NCBI GenBank assembly: GCA_027531565.1
Contig: JAPZSB010000010.1
Span: 124,001-188,000, forward strand
DNA: 64,000 nt
Origin: Beijerinckiaceae bacterium
GTDB lineage: Bacteria; Pseudomonadota; Alphaproteobacteria; Rhizobiales; Beijerinckiaceae
Reading direction: 5' to 3'
The position numbers and the translations under genes are program-made. Below, in pieces: positions 11,848 through 20,784 of this stretch (position 1 is its first letter; every line of letters starts with the position of its first letter). The notes under the pieces are model-generated. The model was given only the letters and a program-made list of their open reading frames with translations, was not told the DNA's origin and made no database searches.

Positions 11848-13025
11848 TGGCTGGCCGTGCCGGCGGCCGGTTCGCCGATCCGGGCCGCGCCGAAACCGAG
11901 CCAGTCACCGCTTTCCGTGGTGCCGAGCCAGAGCGTGTTCGCTGACAGCAGCCCCTTGTGCGGATGGGCCAGCTGGCCGGAAGCGAGCATGTCCGCCACC
12001 TGCGCGTCGGCGGGCAGGGCCAGGGTGGCGCGTTCGTCGACGGCGACGATCCGGGTGACCGCCTGGCCCGGAAGCGGGGCCAGCGCCTCGGTATCGCCGC
12101 GGCGGGAGAAGGCGATCATCGACGGTTCTGCCGGCCCGGAGAAGGCCGAGGCCTCGCCGCGCGTGAAGAAATGGCCGGGCACGAGCAGCAGCGGTGCATC
12201 CGCATGGCTCAGCTGGCTGCGCAGGGTCTCGCGGGTATAGGGCCCGACAAGGCTGACCGGCCGGCCGGCAACCAGCGAGAGCCCGTGGCTGCCGGCAAAG
12301 GTGCTGGCGCTGCCGGGATGCAGCAGGCTGACCAGCGTGCCGAAATCCGCGCCGCCGAGGCCGGCCTGCACGGCAAGCGCCTCCGCGACCAGCTGGGCAT
12401 GGCTGCGCCGCGCCGGAACGAGCAGCCCCTCGGTGCGCATCATCGTGACGAGGGCAATATCGGCCGGGGCGGGCTCCACCGGTTCGGCGGGCATGATGTC
12501 CTCGTCCGACCATCCCTCGAGCGAGACGACGCCATCCGGCAGGTCGAAGCCGAATCCGGCGACGCAGCGGATGGTCAGCACCTTGGCCGCGACCTGCCGG
12601 GCCTTGTCGCCGATCGCGATATCGCCGATCCGCGCGGTGGTGAGGATGGTCGTGACGGCCAGCTTCTCGGCGGCAGCCCGGAGCGTCTCGACCTTTTCAT
12701 CCGCCGGCAGGACCAGCGGCACGGCCCCGGCCAATGCGCAGGCCATCACCGCCATCGGAAACTCGACCAAGTTGGCGAGCAGCAGGAGGACATGGTCGCC
12801 GCGCTGCACGCCGAGGGTCGAAAGCTGGGCCGCGAGGAAGCGCGTGCAGGCCAGCGCGTTGGCGGCGGTGAGATGGCGTGGTTCGACGCCGTTCCAGGCC
12901 TCGCGCTGCGGGCAGTCGGTCCAGAACACCGTTTCAGGATCTTCCGCCGCCTGCCGGGCCAGCAAGGCGGGCAGGGTGACATCGTTCCAGGGGGGCAGCA
13001 GCGCGGGTTCAGTCGTGCGGTCCAT
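11838..13025 (-). CDS. Degenerate AMP-binding (ANL superfamily) protein, C-terminal domain missing
   Basis: 395 residues resembling the N-terminal domain of acyl/aryl-CoA synthetases. It has the opening layout of the family (WNDVTLPALLARQAAEDPE), an ARxLxxLGVQRGDHVLLLLANLVEFPMAVMA-like segment at about 65-100, and a LAGAVPLVLP helix-strand. The ATP-binding loop that should read like TSGTTGxPK is replaced by MMRTEGLLVPARRSH near residue 200. The YGxTE, TGD and terminal-lysine motifs are absent, and the protein stops before the small C-terminal domain. It is therefore probably not an active adenylating enzyme. It could be a pseudoenzyme, a specialised binding protein or a decaying gene, but the frame is open and codon use is like the neighbours. 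Convergent with mfd. Confidence 0.6.
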   Translation of the reverse strand: MDRTTEPALLPPWNDVTLPALLARQAAEDPETVFWTDCPQREAWNGVEPRHLTAANALACTRFLAAQLSTLGVQRGDHVLLLLANLVEFPMAVMACALAGAVPLVLPADEKVETLRAAAEKLAVTTILTTARIGDIAIGDKARQVAAKVLTIRCVAGFGFDLPDGVVSLEGWSDEDIMPAEPVEPAPADIALVTMMRTEGLLVPARRSHAQLVAEALAVQAGLGGADFGTLVSLLHPGSASTFAGSHGLSLVAGRPVSLVGPYTRETLRSQLSHADAPLLLVPGHFFTRGEASAFSGPAEPSMIAFSRRGDTEALAPLPGQAVTRIVAVDERATLALPADAQVADMLASGQLAHPHKGLLSANTLWLGTTESGDWLGFGAARIGEPAAGTASQAA

Positions 13026-13077
13026 GCCGGGGCTCCGGGCGTCTGGCGACGCTCTTCGAAATTCGTGCCGGGACAGT

Positions 13078-14943
13078 CTAGTGATTCGGCGTTAACCAAA
13101 AGCTGTCGTGCAGGAAATCATAGGCGGCCGTCGTTGCGGGCCGGGAAATATGCTTCCAGCGGGCCACCCAGCGATCCGGGACATGGTAGAGCGGCAGCAC
13201 GTAATGGCCGGCCACCAGCAGCCGGTCGAGCGCCCGCACCGAGGCCACGAAATCCTCGCGGCTGCGCGCAGCCAGCAGGCTGGCGATGACCCGGTCGATA
13301 TCCGGTGATCGCACGCCGGCCCAATTCAGCGTGCCCGGCGTTTCGGCCGCGCGGCTCGACCAGCGGTTGCCCTGTTCCTGCCCGGGCGAGGGGCCGACGA
13401 CATAGCCCTCGATGATCATGTCGAACTGGAACTGCCGGACGCGTGACCAGTACTGGCTGGAATCGACCAGCCGGATGGTCGGGAAGATGCCGACCTGTTT
13501 CAGCGTGTCGGCAAAGGCGAGGGCGATCCGCTCCTTCTCGCGGGTGGTGACCATGATCTCGAAGGCCAGCGGCTGTCCGGTCTCGCGCTGGACCATCCGC
13601 CCCTCGCGGATGGCGTAGCCGGCCTCGTTCAGCCGCTCGACTGCCTTGCGCATGACCTGCCTGTCCCGGCCGGAGCCGTCCATGACCGGCGGGCGCCATG
13701 AGCCGTCGCGGATCTCCGGCGGCAGGGTTTCAAGCGCCGCGCCGAGGATCGCCGCCTCGCGCGCATCGACCGGGCCGGAACGGAAGGACAATTCGCTCTC
13801 GTCGAAGAAGCTGCCGGTGCGGCGATACACGCCGGCGAAGAGGTTGCGGTTCAGCCACTCGAAATCGAAGAGGTGGAAAAGCCCCTCGCGGATGCGCCGG
13901 TCGGCGAAGACCGGGCGCCGGGTGTTGAAGATGAAGCCGGTCATGCCCTTGGGCGCGCGGATCGGGATGGTCTCGCGCAGGATGCGGCCGTCCTCGACGG
14001 CAGGAATGGCGTAGCCCTCGCGCCATTTCGTCGGGTCGGTCTCGATGCGGAGATCGAGCAGCCCGGTCTTGAAGGCCTCGAACAGCGTATTGGAATCGCG
14101 GAAGAATTCGAGGCTGATCGTATCGAAGTTATAGAGGCCGCGATGGACAGGGAGATCCTTCGCCCAGTAATCCTGCCGCCGCTTCAGGCTGACGCGGGTG
14201 CCGGGATCGACCTCGTCGATCAGGTAGGGGCCGGAGCCGAGGAAGGGCGTGAAGCCCATCGTCTCGAATTTCTCAGGGTCGGTCGCATGGGCGGCGAGAA
14301 CCGGCATCATCGCGAGGATGAGCGGCAGTTCCTGATCGCCGGCGGAATGGAAGGTGAAACGGATCGTGCGCGCATCCGGCGTCTCGACCTTCGCAACCTT
14401 GGTCTTGTTGGTGCGGTAATTCGGCCGGCCGCGGGTGGTGAACAGGTCCCACGAGAAGAGCACATCCGCCGAGGTGACGGGCCGGCCATCGGAGAAACGC
14501 GCCGCCGGGTTCAGGCGGAACTCCACGAAACGCCGGTCCGGCGGGACGGCGACGGTTTCCGCCAGCAGGCCATAGAGCGTGAAAGGCTCGTCAGCCGAGC
14601 GCATCATCAGCGGCTGGACCACGTAGGGCACCAGGGCCTGCGGCGCATTGCCCTTGATCGCCATGGTATTCAGCGAATCGAACGAGCCGGCGAGGCCGAG
14701 GCGCAGCGCGCCACCCTTCGGCGCGGCCGGGTTGGCATAGGGCAGATGGGCGAAGCCCGGCGGCAGGGCCGGCTCGCCATGCATGGCAAGGCCGTGGCGA
14801 TGCGGGGCCTCCTCGGCGCGGGCCGGGGCGGCGATGGCCAGCATGGCAAGGGCACAGGCCAGAACGTTGGCGGGCAGGGCGCGCAGCCGCATTGCCGCCC
14901 TCCGGCGCGCGGCAGACCCGGGAATGATTCGCCATGCCTTCAT
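13078..14943 (-). CDS. Periplasmic peptide-binding protein of ABC importer (SBP family 5, YejA-like)
   Basis: A periplasmic solute receptor of the DppA/OppA/YejA superfamily. From ATG at 14943 the protein is 621 residues with a basic start and an Ala-rich signal peptide ending in APARA-EE. The open frame extends 98 codons upstream, but that part is not export-like. After the signal, HGLAMHGEPALPPGF and NPAAPKGGxLRLG are typical of the YejA subgroup. The C-terminal half has the binding-protein layout with NWAGVRSPDID and LPLYHVPDRWVA. An alternative start is ATG 14892. The permeases and ATPases that should accompany it are not in this window, so it may be an orphan receptor or serve a transporter elsewhere. 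Confidence 0.85.
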   Translation of the reverse strand: MKAWRIIPGSAARRRAAMRLRALPANVLACALAMLAIAAPARAEEAPHRHGLAMHGEPALPPGFAHLPYANPAAPKGGALRLGLAGSFDSLNTMAIKGNAPQALVPYVVQPLMMRSADEPFTLYGLLAETVAVPPDRRFVEFRLNPAARFSDGRPVTSADVLFSWDLFTTRGRPNYRTNKTKVAKVETPDARTIRFTFHSAGDQELPLILAMMPVLAAHATDPEKFETMGFTPFLGSGPYLIDEVDPGTRVSLKRRQDYWAKDLPVHRGLYNFDTISLEFFRDSNTLFEAFKTGLLDLRIETDPTKWREGYAIPAVEDGRILRETIPIRAPKGMTGFIFNTRRPVFADRRIREGLFHLFDFEWLNRNLFAGVYRRTGSFFDESELSFRSGPVDAREAAILGAALETLPPEIRDGSWRPPVMDGSGRDRQVMRKAVERLNEAGYAIREGRMVQRETGQPLAFEIMVTTREKERIALAFADTLKQVGIFPTIRLVDSSQYWSRVRQFQFDMIIEGYVVGPSPGQEQGNRWSSRAAETPGTLNWAGVRSPDIDRVIASLLAARSREDFVASVRALDRLLVAGHYVLPLYHVPDRWVARWKHISRPATTAAYDFLHDSFWLTPNH

Positions 14944-15236
14944 GGACCGGAAAATAGCAGCCTTGGCGCCCTCCGCCATGGGGAAGCGGCGGATTTTGGC
15001 GGCTCTCGTTGCCAAAACGCGGGCGTGGCGCGGAAGAAGGCGCGGCTCGCCCATCTTCAGCCGCAATCGGGGCCGATCAGCCGATGGCCTTTCCGCCGGT
15101 TTGCCTGCCCGCGGCCGCGCGGTGCGGCTCGTTTTCCGCGGCACGCGCGTGGCCAGCGCCATACGCGCACTTGCGGAAAGGCCGGAAAGGCGCTTAGAGA
15201 GCGCAAGAGAAATCGAGCCCGGATGAGGATGGGACA
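14944..15236. other. Divergent intergenic region, yejA-like / ialB-like
   Basis: 293 bases between two divergent genes. It should hold promoters for both. Apart from GAGGATGGGA just before the ialB-like start, I see no clear palindrome, RNA gene or conserved small ORF. Open frames here are GC-driven extensions of the flanking genes. Confidence 0.4.
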
Positions 15237-15962
15237 ATGATGGTTACGATGAGCAACATGGCCCGGTCTGCCAGCCTTGCGGTGATGGCCCTGGCGGGGC
15301 TCGCCAGCCTGCCGGCATCGGCCCAGGCTCCGCGTCCGGCCCAGCCGGCTCCGGCGCAGCCCGCCGCCCCTCCAGCGCCGCAGGCGGTGAAGGTTCCGCT
15401 CAAGGCCGCTCCGGACCAGGCGGACTGGCTCAAGGTCTGCGGGCTCGATCCGTCCGTGAACAAGACGATCTGCTACACCACGCGCGATTTCGTCGCCGAG
15501 AACAACCAGCCGGTCATGGCGGTGGCTGTCTATTCGATCAAGGAAGAGCCGCGCCGCTTCGTCCGGATCCTCGTGCCGCTGACCTTCCTGATCCAGCCGG
15601 GCATCCGCTTCTCGGCGGAAGGCACGCAGCCGGTCAATGCGCGGTTCCAGATCTGCCTGCCGCAGGGCTGCTTCGTCGAGGGTGAACTCAACGAGGCCAC
15701 GATCGCCGGCCTCAAGAAGGCGACGACGCTGCGCATCGACATGCAGAACCAGATCGGCCAGGAAGTGAATTTCGAGGTTCCGCTCGCCGGTTTCGCCAAG
15801 GCCTATGACAGCGCCGGCATCGACCAGGAAACCCTGCAGCGCATGCAGCAGCAGCAGGTCCAGGGCGCGCAGCCGCAGGCGCCGGCCGGTGGCAGCGCCG
15901 ATGACCTGAAGCGCCGTGGCGAGGAACTGCTCCGCCAGCGCCAGCAGGCGCCGAAGCAGTAA
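15237..15962 (+). CDS. Invasion-associated locus B (IalB) family periplasmic protein
   Basis: 241 residues. A signal peptide is visible (hydrophobic run about 12-28 ending in PASAQA), then a Pro/Ala-rich linker (about 30-55). The IalB domain follows, with WLKVCG, CYTTRDF and QICLPQGCFVEGEL; its Cys residues would form disulfides in the periplasm. The C-terminus is Gln/Arg-rich and likely coiled. IalB was named in Bartonella, but the family is widespread in alphaproteobacteria and its biochemical role is not settled. Starts at 15237, 15240 or 15249 are all possible; GGATGGGA lies just upstream. A strong hairpin terminator follows. Confidence 0.88.
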   Translation: MMVTMSNMARSASLAVMALAGLASLPASAQAPRPAQPAPAQPAAPPAPQAVKVPLKAAPDQADWLKVCGLDPSVNKTICYTTRDFVAENNQPVMAVAVYSIKEEPRRFVRILVPLTFLIQPGIRFSAEGTQPVNARFQICLPQGCFVEGELNEATIAGLKKATTLRIDMQNQIGQEVNFEVPLAGFAKAYDSAGIDQETLQRMQQQQVQGAQPQAPAGGSADDLKRRGEELLRQRQQAPKQ

Positions 15963-15986
15963 CCGGATCTTCCGGTCCAGACATGA

Positions 15987-16014
15987 AAAACCCCGGCCTG
16001 GCCGGGGTTTTTTT
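15987..16014. terminator. Bidirectional rho-independent terminator after ialB-like gene
   Basis: An A-run, then the stem ACCCCGG / CCGGGGT with loop CCTGG, then a T-run. The A and T runs extend the stem and make it functional on both strands, ending the ialB-like transcript (plus) and hspQ (minus). Confidence 0.85.
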
Positions 16015-16047
16015 GTGGGCGGGGCGGCGGAAGCCCCCGGGCTTGGC

Positions 16048-16380
16048 TCAATTCATCAGCGCGTTGCGCTTCACCGCAAATTGCCCGTCCATGCCCGGCT
16101 CGAACATTTCCTCGATCTGCGGGTGGCGGAGCGGGCGACCGGATTCATCCGGCAGCAGGTTCTGCTCGGAGACGTAGGCGATGTATTCGTTCTCCTCGTT
16201 CTCGGCGAAGAGGTGATAGAAGGGCTGGTCCTTGCGCGGCCGCATGTCCTCGGGGATGGCGAGCCACCATTCCTCGGTATTGGCGAATTCGGGATCGACA
16301 TCGAAGATCACGCCCCGGAACGGAAAGATCCGGTGCTTGACAACCTGCCCGATCGTGAACTTGGCCTGACGCGACTTCAT
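16048..16380 (-). CDS. hspQ: Heat shock protein HspQ
   Basis: HspQ (YccV-like, first described as a hemimethylated-DNA-binding protein) modulates Lon-type proteolysis. The 110 residues cover the whole small beta domain: FTIGQVVKHRIFPFRGVIFDVDPEF, EEWWLAIP, then the conserved QPFYHLFAENEENEYIAYVSEQNLL. AAGGG precedes the ATG on the minus strand. It shares the bidirectional terminator with the ialB-like gene. Confidence 0.92.
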   Translation of the reverse strand: MKSRQAKFTIGQVVKHRIFPFRGVIFDVDPEFANTEEWWLAIPEDMRPRKDQPFYHLFAENEENEYIAYVSEQNLLPDESGRPLRHPQIEEMFEPGMDGQFAVKRNALMN

Positions 16381-16424
16381 GCCCTTATGATAGTTCTTTT
16401 TCCCGGCCTCTCAAGATGCCGGGC

Positions 16425-17363
16425 TCATTTCGCCCAGCGGCGATGGCCCCACATCCATTGCTCCGGTGCCTCGCGGATCGACTGCTCGAAACAGGCCTGG
16501 ATGCGCGCCGTCGTCTCCAGCAGGTCAGCATCGCGATCTTGCGTCCGGGCGACGGGGATCTCGATCGTCCGGACGCGGAACGTCGCGCCGCTCTCGCGCA
16601 GCACCATGCCGGCGAAGAGCGGGACATCGCGGCCCCGGGCCAGCAGGGCGGGGAACAGGGTCGAGGGGGCCAGGCGGCCGAAAAAGGGCACGGCCAGCCC
16701 GGTCAGGTCGCGCAGGTCGGCCATGATCGTCACCGTGCCGCCCTGTCCGACCATCCGGAGCAGGTGGCGGGCCGTGTCATGGCCCTTGGAATGGAGGCCG
16801 AGCGCGTAGAAAGGCAGCCGCAATTTCGAGGCCTCGGCCTCGACGAACGGGTTCTGCAGGCGCTGGTAGACGCCGGCCACCGGCAGGCCAAGCCGGTGGA
16901 GGAGGGGCGCTGCCAGTTCCCAGTTGCCCTGATGGAGGGACACGAAGACGGCCCCGCGGGCTTTCGCGCGGGTGACGGCCTCGTGCGTTTCCGCGCCGAT
17001 GCGGAACCGGTCAAGTTCGGCGGTCAGCGCGCCGATATGGAAGGCCTCGGCCGTGGTCCGGCCGAGATTGTCCCACATCGCGTCGAGATGCCGCTCCCGC
17101 GTGGTGGCGTCGATCCCGGGCAGGCTGGCCGCCATCTGCTCGCGGGCGCGGGCATGGCGCTTGTTGAGCGGGGCCGCCTTCCGCCACAATGCGCCGGACA
17201 CGGCGCTCGCCCGGTCCGGACCCAGCGCGTGGATCAGCCCCGCCATGGCCCGGAAGCCGAGGGCCTCGAGCCGGAACCGCATCGCGCGGGCGGGGGGAAG
17301 CGGGGGTGTGGTCACCTGGTTTCCTGATCTCGGGCCGGTTTCTGACGCCACCTCCTTTGCCAT
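16425..17363 (-). CDS. LpxL/HtrB-type lysophospholipid (lauroyl) acyltransferase
   Basis: A 312-residue inner-membrane acyltransferase of the LpxL/LpxM family, which adds secondary acyl chains to the lipid A precursor; relatives acylate other lipids such as ornithine lipids. The catalytic HX4E box is visible as LHQGNWE near residue 144. AVPFFGRLAPS and PEQWMWGHRRW at the C-terminus are family hallmarks. The first 27 residues are hydrophilic and poorly typical. GTG at 17315 or ATG at 17282 (MRFRLEALGF) may be the true start. With only one such gene in the window the acyl position cannot be told. Confidence 0.85.
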   Translation of the reverse strand: MAKEVASETGPRSGNQVTTPPLPPARAMRFRLEALGFRAMAGLIHALGPDRASAVSGALWRKAAPLNKRHARAREQMAASLPGIDATTRERHLDAMWDNLGRTTAEAFHIGALTAELDRFRIGAETHEAVTRAKARGAVFVSLHQGNWELAAPLLHRLGLPVAGVYQRLQNPFVEAEASKLRLPFYALGLHSKGHDTARHLLRMVGQGGTVTIMADLRDLTGLAVPFFGRLAPSTLFPALLARGRDVPLFAGMVLRESGATFRVRTIEIPVARTQDRDADLLETTARIQACFEQSIREAPEQWMWGHRRWAK

Positions 17364-17418
17364 CCGGAGGATTGGACAGCGGGGATGAAGGTGCTATCGA
17401 GGGCTTCATTCCGGAACC

Positions 17419-17437
17419 GTCCTTGATCGTCAAGGAC
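17419..17437. promoter_or_regulatory. Perfect 8-bp inverted repeat between divergent lpxL-like and AEC genes
   Basis: GTCCTTGA-TCG-TCAAGGAC, 25 bases before the AEC start and 56 bases from the lpxL-like start. The symmetry and short spacer suit a dimeric repressor operator. The position would place it in the AEC leader or promoter. Confidence 0.35.
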
Positions 17438-17461
17438 CTCAAGGCCGTCCCTGCTTCCCGC

Positions 17462-18415
17462 ATGAGCCCCGTCGTTTCCCTCGCTTTCCCGTTCTTCGGC
17501 CTGATCCTGCTCGGCTTTGCCTGCGGCCGGTTCATGAAGATCGCGGAAAGCGGGCTGGCCTGGATGAATTTCTTCATTGTCTACATCGCGTTGCCGCCGC
17601 TGTTCTTCAAGCTGATCGGCGCGACGCCGTTCGAGCAGCTGACGAACTGGCGCTTCATCGCCACGACGACCTTCTGTACCTATCTCGCGTTTTTCCTGTC
17701 CTTCGGGATCGGGATCTTCGCCTCGCGCGGGAATATCCGCGAATCGACCATACAGGGCGTGTTCGGCGCCTATTCGAATGTCGGCTATATGGGCCCCGGC
17801 CTGACACTGGCCGCGCTCGGGCCGGGTTCCTCGGTGCCGACGGCGCTGATCTTCGTGTTCGATTCGATGCTGCTCTTCACGATCGTGCCGTTCCTGATGG
17901 CGCTGGGCGGTGGCGAGAAGATCCGCTTCTGGGCGACAACGCGGCTGATCGCCATCCGGATCTTCACCCATCCGTTCAACGTGGCGACCTTCGCAGGCGT
18001 GATCGCGGCCTATTTCAAATGGCAGCCGCCGCAGGCGCTCGACACGATGCTCGTCCTGCTGAAAGGCGCGGCGGCGCCGGTCGCGCTGTTCGCGCTGGGC
18101 GTGACGGTGGCCCTGCGGCCGCTGACGACGATCCCGCGGGAAATGCCGGCCCATCTTTTCGTGAAGCTGATCCTGCACCCGATCCTTGTCTTCACCGTGC
18201 TGAGCCTGATCGGCGGGTTCGAGCGGGTCTGGATCCTCACGGCCACGCTGATGGCCGCGCTGCCGCCGGCGCTCAATGTCTTCGTCATGGCCCGGCAATA
18301 CGACACCTATGTCGAGCGCGCCTCGTCGGGCGTGCTGGTGGGCACGCTGGTCTCGATCGTCACGGTGACGGGTCTGCTCTGGCTGATCGCGGAGAACCGC
18401 CTGCCGGTGCTCTGA
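17462..18415 (+). CDS. AEC family transporter (auxin efflux carrier-like permease)
   Basis: 317-residue integral membrane protein with about ten hydrophobic segments in two repeats of five, typical of the AEC family (bile/arsenite/riboflavin transporter fold). Members export or import malonate, malate and other organic acids; the substrate is not readable here. AYSNVGYMGPGLTL in the first half and ALPPALNVFVMARQYD in the second carry the conserved polar residues in broken helices. ATG 17462 (MSPVVSLAFPFF) is chosen because it starts at the first hydrophobic segment. The open frame upstream overlaps the opposite gene. It ends 3 bases from the convergent monooxygenase gene. Confidence 0.88.
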   Translation: MSPVVSLAFPFFGLILLGFACGRFMKIAESGLAWMNFFIVYIALPPLFFKLIGATPFEQLTNWRFIATTTFCTYLAFFLSFGIGIFASRGNIRESTIQGVFGAYSNVGYMGPGLTLAALGPGSSVPTALIFVFDSMLLFTIVPFLMALGGGEKIRFWATTRLIAIRIFTHPFNVATFAGVIAAYFKWQPPQALDTMLVLLKGAAAPVALFALGVTVALRPLTTIPREMPAHLFVKLILHPILVFTVLSLIGGFERVWILTATLMAALPPALNVFVMARQYDTYVERASSGVLVGTLVSIVTVTGLLWLIAENRLPVL

Positions 18416-18418
18416 GGT

Positions 18419-19603
18419 TCAGGCGCTCCGGCTCTGGCCGAAAGGCGGCGTCCAGCTGCCGATGCGCATGGCGAGCTGGCGCAGGGGGGCGATCTGCTTC
18501 AGCGCTGTCAGGGCGAGGGCGCGGGTGATGTCCAGCGGCAGGAAATCGGCAATCAGCGCGCTGTTCATCAGGTCGACGCCGGTCGCGCGCATGTCCATGT
18601 CGAGCTTGCGGTCCTGCGCATAAAGCGGCAAGGCTGCCGCGGGGTCGCCGCCCTCGCGATGCACGGCGACAAGCCGCCGGACAAGCGATTCCACATCCTT
18701 CAGCCCGAGATTGAGGCCCTGCGCCCCGATGGGCGGGAAGGCATGCGCCGCCTCGCCGATCAGCGCGACGCGGCCGGCCACGAGCCTGTCGGCGACGCGC
18801 TTGCGCATGGGCACGGCGCCGATGGCGCTGATGATCTCGAACGGGCCGAGGAAGGACGAAGCCTTCCGGGTGATCATCTCAGCCAGCCGTTCGCGCGGCA
18901 AAGCGAGCAGGCTTTCGGCCTTGTCCGGCCGCATGATCCAGACCAGAGCGGAAATGCCATCACCCGACGGAACAAAGGTGAAGGGCCCCTCGCGCGTGTG
19001 GAATTCGGTCGAGATGTCCTCGTGGTCCTTCGGATGGCGCAGCCGGCAGGTGAGGGCGGTCTGCGGGTAATCCTTGGTGCGGAAGGCAATGCCCGCCGCC
19101 TCGCGCGTTTTCGAGTTCTGGCCGTCCGCACCGACCAGGAGCGAAGTTTCATGGGTGGTGCCGTCCTCCATCTCGACGACAAGCCCATCTCCTGCCGTGC
19201 GGAAGCCGCGGAACTGCGCGTCGGACAGGGTCAGGCCGGGCTGCTGCCGGGCGGCATCCAGCATCACGGCGAGGATATCGGCATTGGCGATGTTCCAGCC
19301 GAACGCGTCCTGCCCGATCTCGAGGGCGCGGAACGTTGTGGTCGGTGCGCGGACAAGCCCGCCGGTCAGATCGACGATGCGGATCGCCCGCAGGCATGCC
19401 GCCCTGTCCTGCAGGGCCGGGCCGATGCCGAGGGTGGCGAGGAAATCGAGGCTCGTCTGGAAGAGCGCGGCGGAACGGCCATCATCGCGGATGGTCGCGG
19501 GGGCTCCGAGAAGGTGGACCGAGAGGCCCGCCTGCGCCAGGCCGAGCGCGGCGCTGAGCCCGGCCGCACCGCCGCCGACAACCGTGACATCGCTCTTCGA
19601 CAT
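18419..19603 (-). CDS. UbiH/UbiF/COQ6-type FAD-dependent monooxygenase
   Basis: A flavoprotein hydroxylase of the ubiquinone-synthesis family. From ATG 19603 it is 394 residues. The Rossmann FAD motif is at the N-terminus (VTVVGGGAAGLSAAL). The middle has the DG motif region LLVGADGQNSKTREAAGI, and the C-terminal half has ALIGEAAHAFPPIGAQGLNLGLKD, which binds the FAD ribityl chain and is the UbiH-group signature. Which ring carbon it hydroxylates cannot be decided, since alphaproteobacteria use one to three such enzymes with different regioselectivity. The upstream 38 codons of the open frame are not conserved in type. Confidence 0.88.
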   Translation of the reverse strand: MSKSDVTVVGGGAAGLSAALGLAQAGLSVHLLGAPATIRDDGRSAALFQTSLDFLATLGIGPALQDRAACLRAIRIVDLTGGLVRAPTTTFRALEIGQDAFGWNIANADILAVMLDAARQQPGLTLSDAQFRGFRTAGDGLVVEMEDGTTHETSLLVGADGQNSKTREAAGIAFRTKDYPQTALTCRLRHPKDHEDISTEFHTREGPFTFVPSGDGISALVWIMRPDKAESLLALPRERLAEMITRKASSFLGPFEIISAIGAVPMRKRVADRLVAGRVALIGEAAHAFPPIGAQGLNLGLKDVESLVRRLVAVHREGGDPAAALPLYAQDRKLDMDMRATGVDLMNSALIADFLPLDITRALALTALKQIAPLRQLAMRIGSWTPPFGQSRSA

Positions 19604-19809
19604 GGATCCTGCCTCCTCTGGGCCGGCACCATGCGCCGCCCGTGTGGTTCCATCAAGCCTTGTTGCCGGCCCCGGGATTCGACCTTTGGCCTTGTTCCCA
19701 GCCTTCGCCTTCGTCATCTCCGGTTGGTGCTTGAAATCATTCCTGTTTGATGCACGGATGAAGCATGGACAGGCGGCCGCAGGGCCGTCGCACAGGGATG
19801 GAGAATTCG

Positions 19810-20784
19810 ATGGCCAAGGTAGTACGCGTGGCCGCCCATGGCGGACCGGAGGTTCTGACGCTCGAAGATGTCGCAGTGCCCGCGCCGGGCGCCGGCGAGG
19901 TGACGATCGAGCAGAAGGCGATCGGCCTCAACTATATCGACACGTATTTCCGCACCGGGCTTTATCCGGCGCCGTCCATGCCCTTCACGCCGGGCAACGA
20001 GGGGGCGGGCATCGTCAAGGCGGTGGGCAGCGGCGTGACCGGGCTCAAGGCGGGCGACCGGGTCGCCTATGTCGGCACGCTCGGCGCCTATGCGGAGATC
20101 CGCAACATTCCCGCCGGTGCGCTGGTGAAGATCCCGGCCAGGGTGAGTTTCGAGACCGCCGCCGCGATGATGCTGAAGGGCCTGACCGCGGAATATCTGC
20201 TGTTCCGCACCTTTAAGGTGAAGAAGGGCCATACCGTGCTGATCCATGCCGCCGCCGGCGGCACCGGCACCTTGCTGGTGCAATGGGCGAAAGCTCTGGG
20301 TGCAACGGTTATCGGCACGGTCGGCTCGCCGGACAAGGCGAAGCTCGCCAAGAAATACGGCGCGCATCACGTCATCAACTACAATACCGAGGATTTCGCC
20401 GCCCGGGTGAAGGAGATCACCAAGGGCGGGCTCTGCGATGTCGTCTATGACGGTGTCGGCAAGGCAACATTCCCGGCTTCGCTCGACTGCCTCAAGCCGT
20501 TCGGCACCTTCGTCAGCTTCGGCAGCGCGTCGGGCCCGGTCGAAGCCTTCGATATCGGCATCCTCGCCAAGAAGGGCAGCCTCTATGCGACGCGGCCGAC
20601 GCTCTTCACCCATATCGGCAACCCGCAGACCTATGCCGCCATGGCGCGGCGGCTGTTCGGTGCGGTGGCGAAGGGCACGCTGACGGTGCCGATCGACCAG
20701 CGCTTCCCGCTGGCGAAGGTCGCCGATGCGCATCGGGCGCTCGAGGGCCGCAAGACCACCGGCTCGACCGTGCTTGTCCCCTGA
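19810..20784 (+). CDS. qor: NADPH:quinone oxidoreductase (zinc-free MDR family)
   Basis: 324 residues of the QOR branch of medium-chain dehydrogenases, which reduce quinones with NADPH. A GroES-like N-terminal part has GLNYIDTYFRTGLYP and PGNEGAGIV. The NADPH site is AAAGGTGTLLVQWAK. No catalytic zinc ligands are present, as expected for QOR. ATG 19810 has AGGGATGGAG upstream. The stop overlaps the ATG of the ABC ATPase by one base (TGATG), so it is coupled to the nucleoside transporter operon, an uncommon partner. Confidence 0.92.
   Translation: MAKVVRVAAHGGPEVLTLEDVAVPAPGAGEVTIEQKAIGLNYIDTYFRTGLYPAPSMPFTPGNEGAGIVKAVGSGVTGLKAGDRVAYVGTLGAYAEIRNIPAGALVKIPARVSFETAAAMMLKGLTAEYLLFRTFKVKKGHTVLIHAAAGGTGTLLVQWAKALGATVIGTVGSPDKAKLAKKYGAHHVINYNTEDFAARVKEITKGGLCDVVYDGVGKATFPASLDCLKPFGTFVSFGSASGPVEAFDIGILAKKGSLYATRPTLFTHIGNPQTYAAMARRLFGAVAKGTLTVPIDQRFPLAKVADAHRALEGRKTTGSTVLVP

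Noticed and set aside
16402-16423. Hairpin CCCGGC / GCCGGG between hspQ and the lpxL-like gene
   Set aside because: Short stem with a 10-base loop; the A/T run is on the wrong side for termination on the minus strand.
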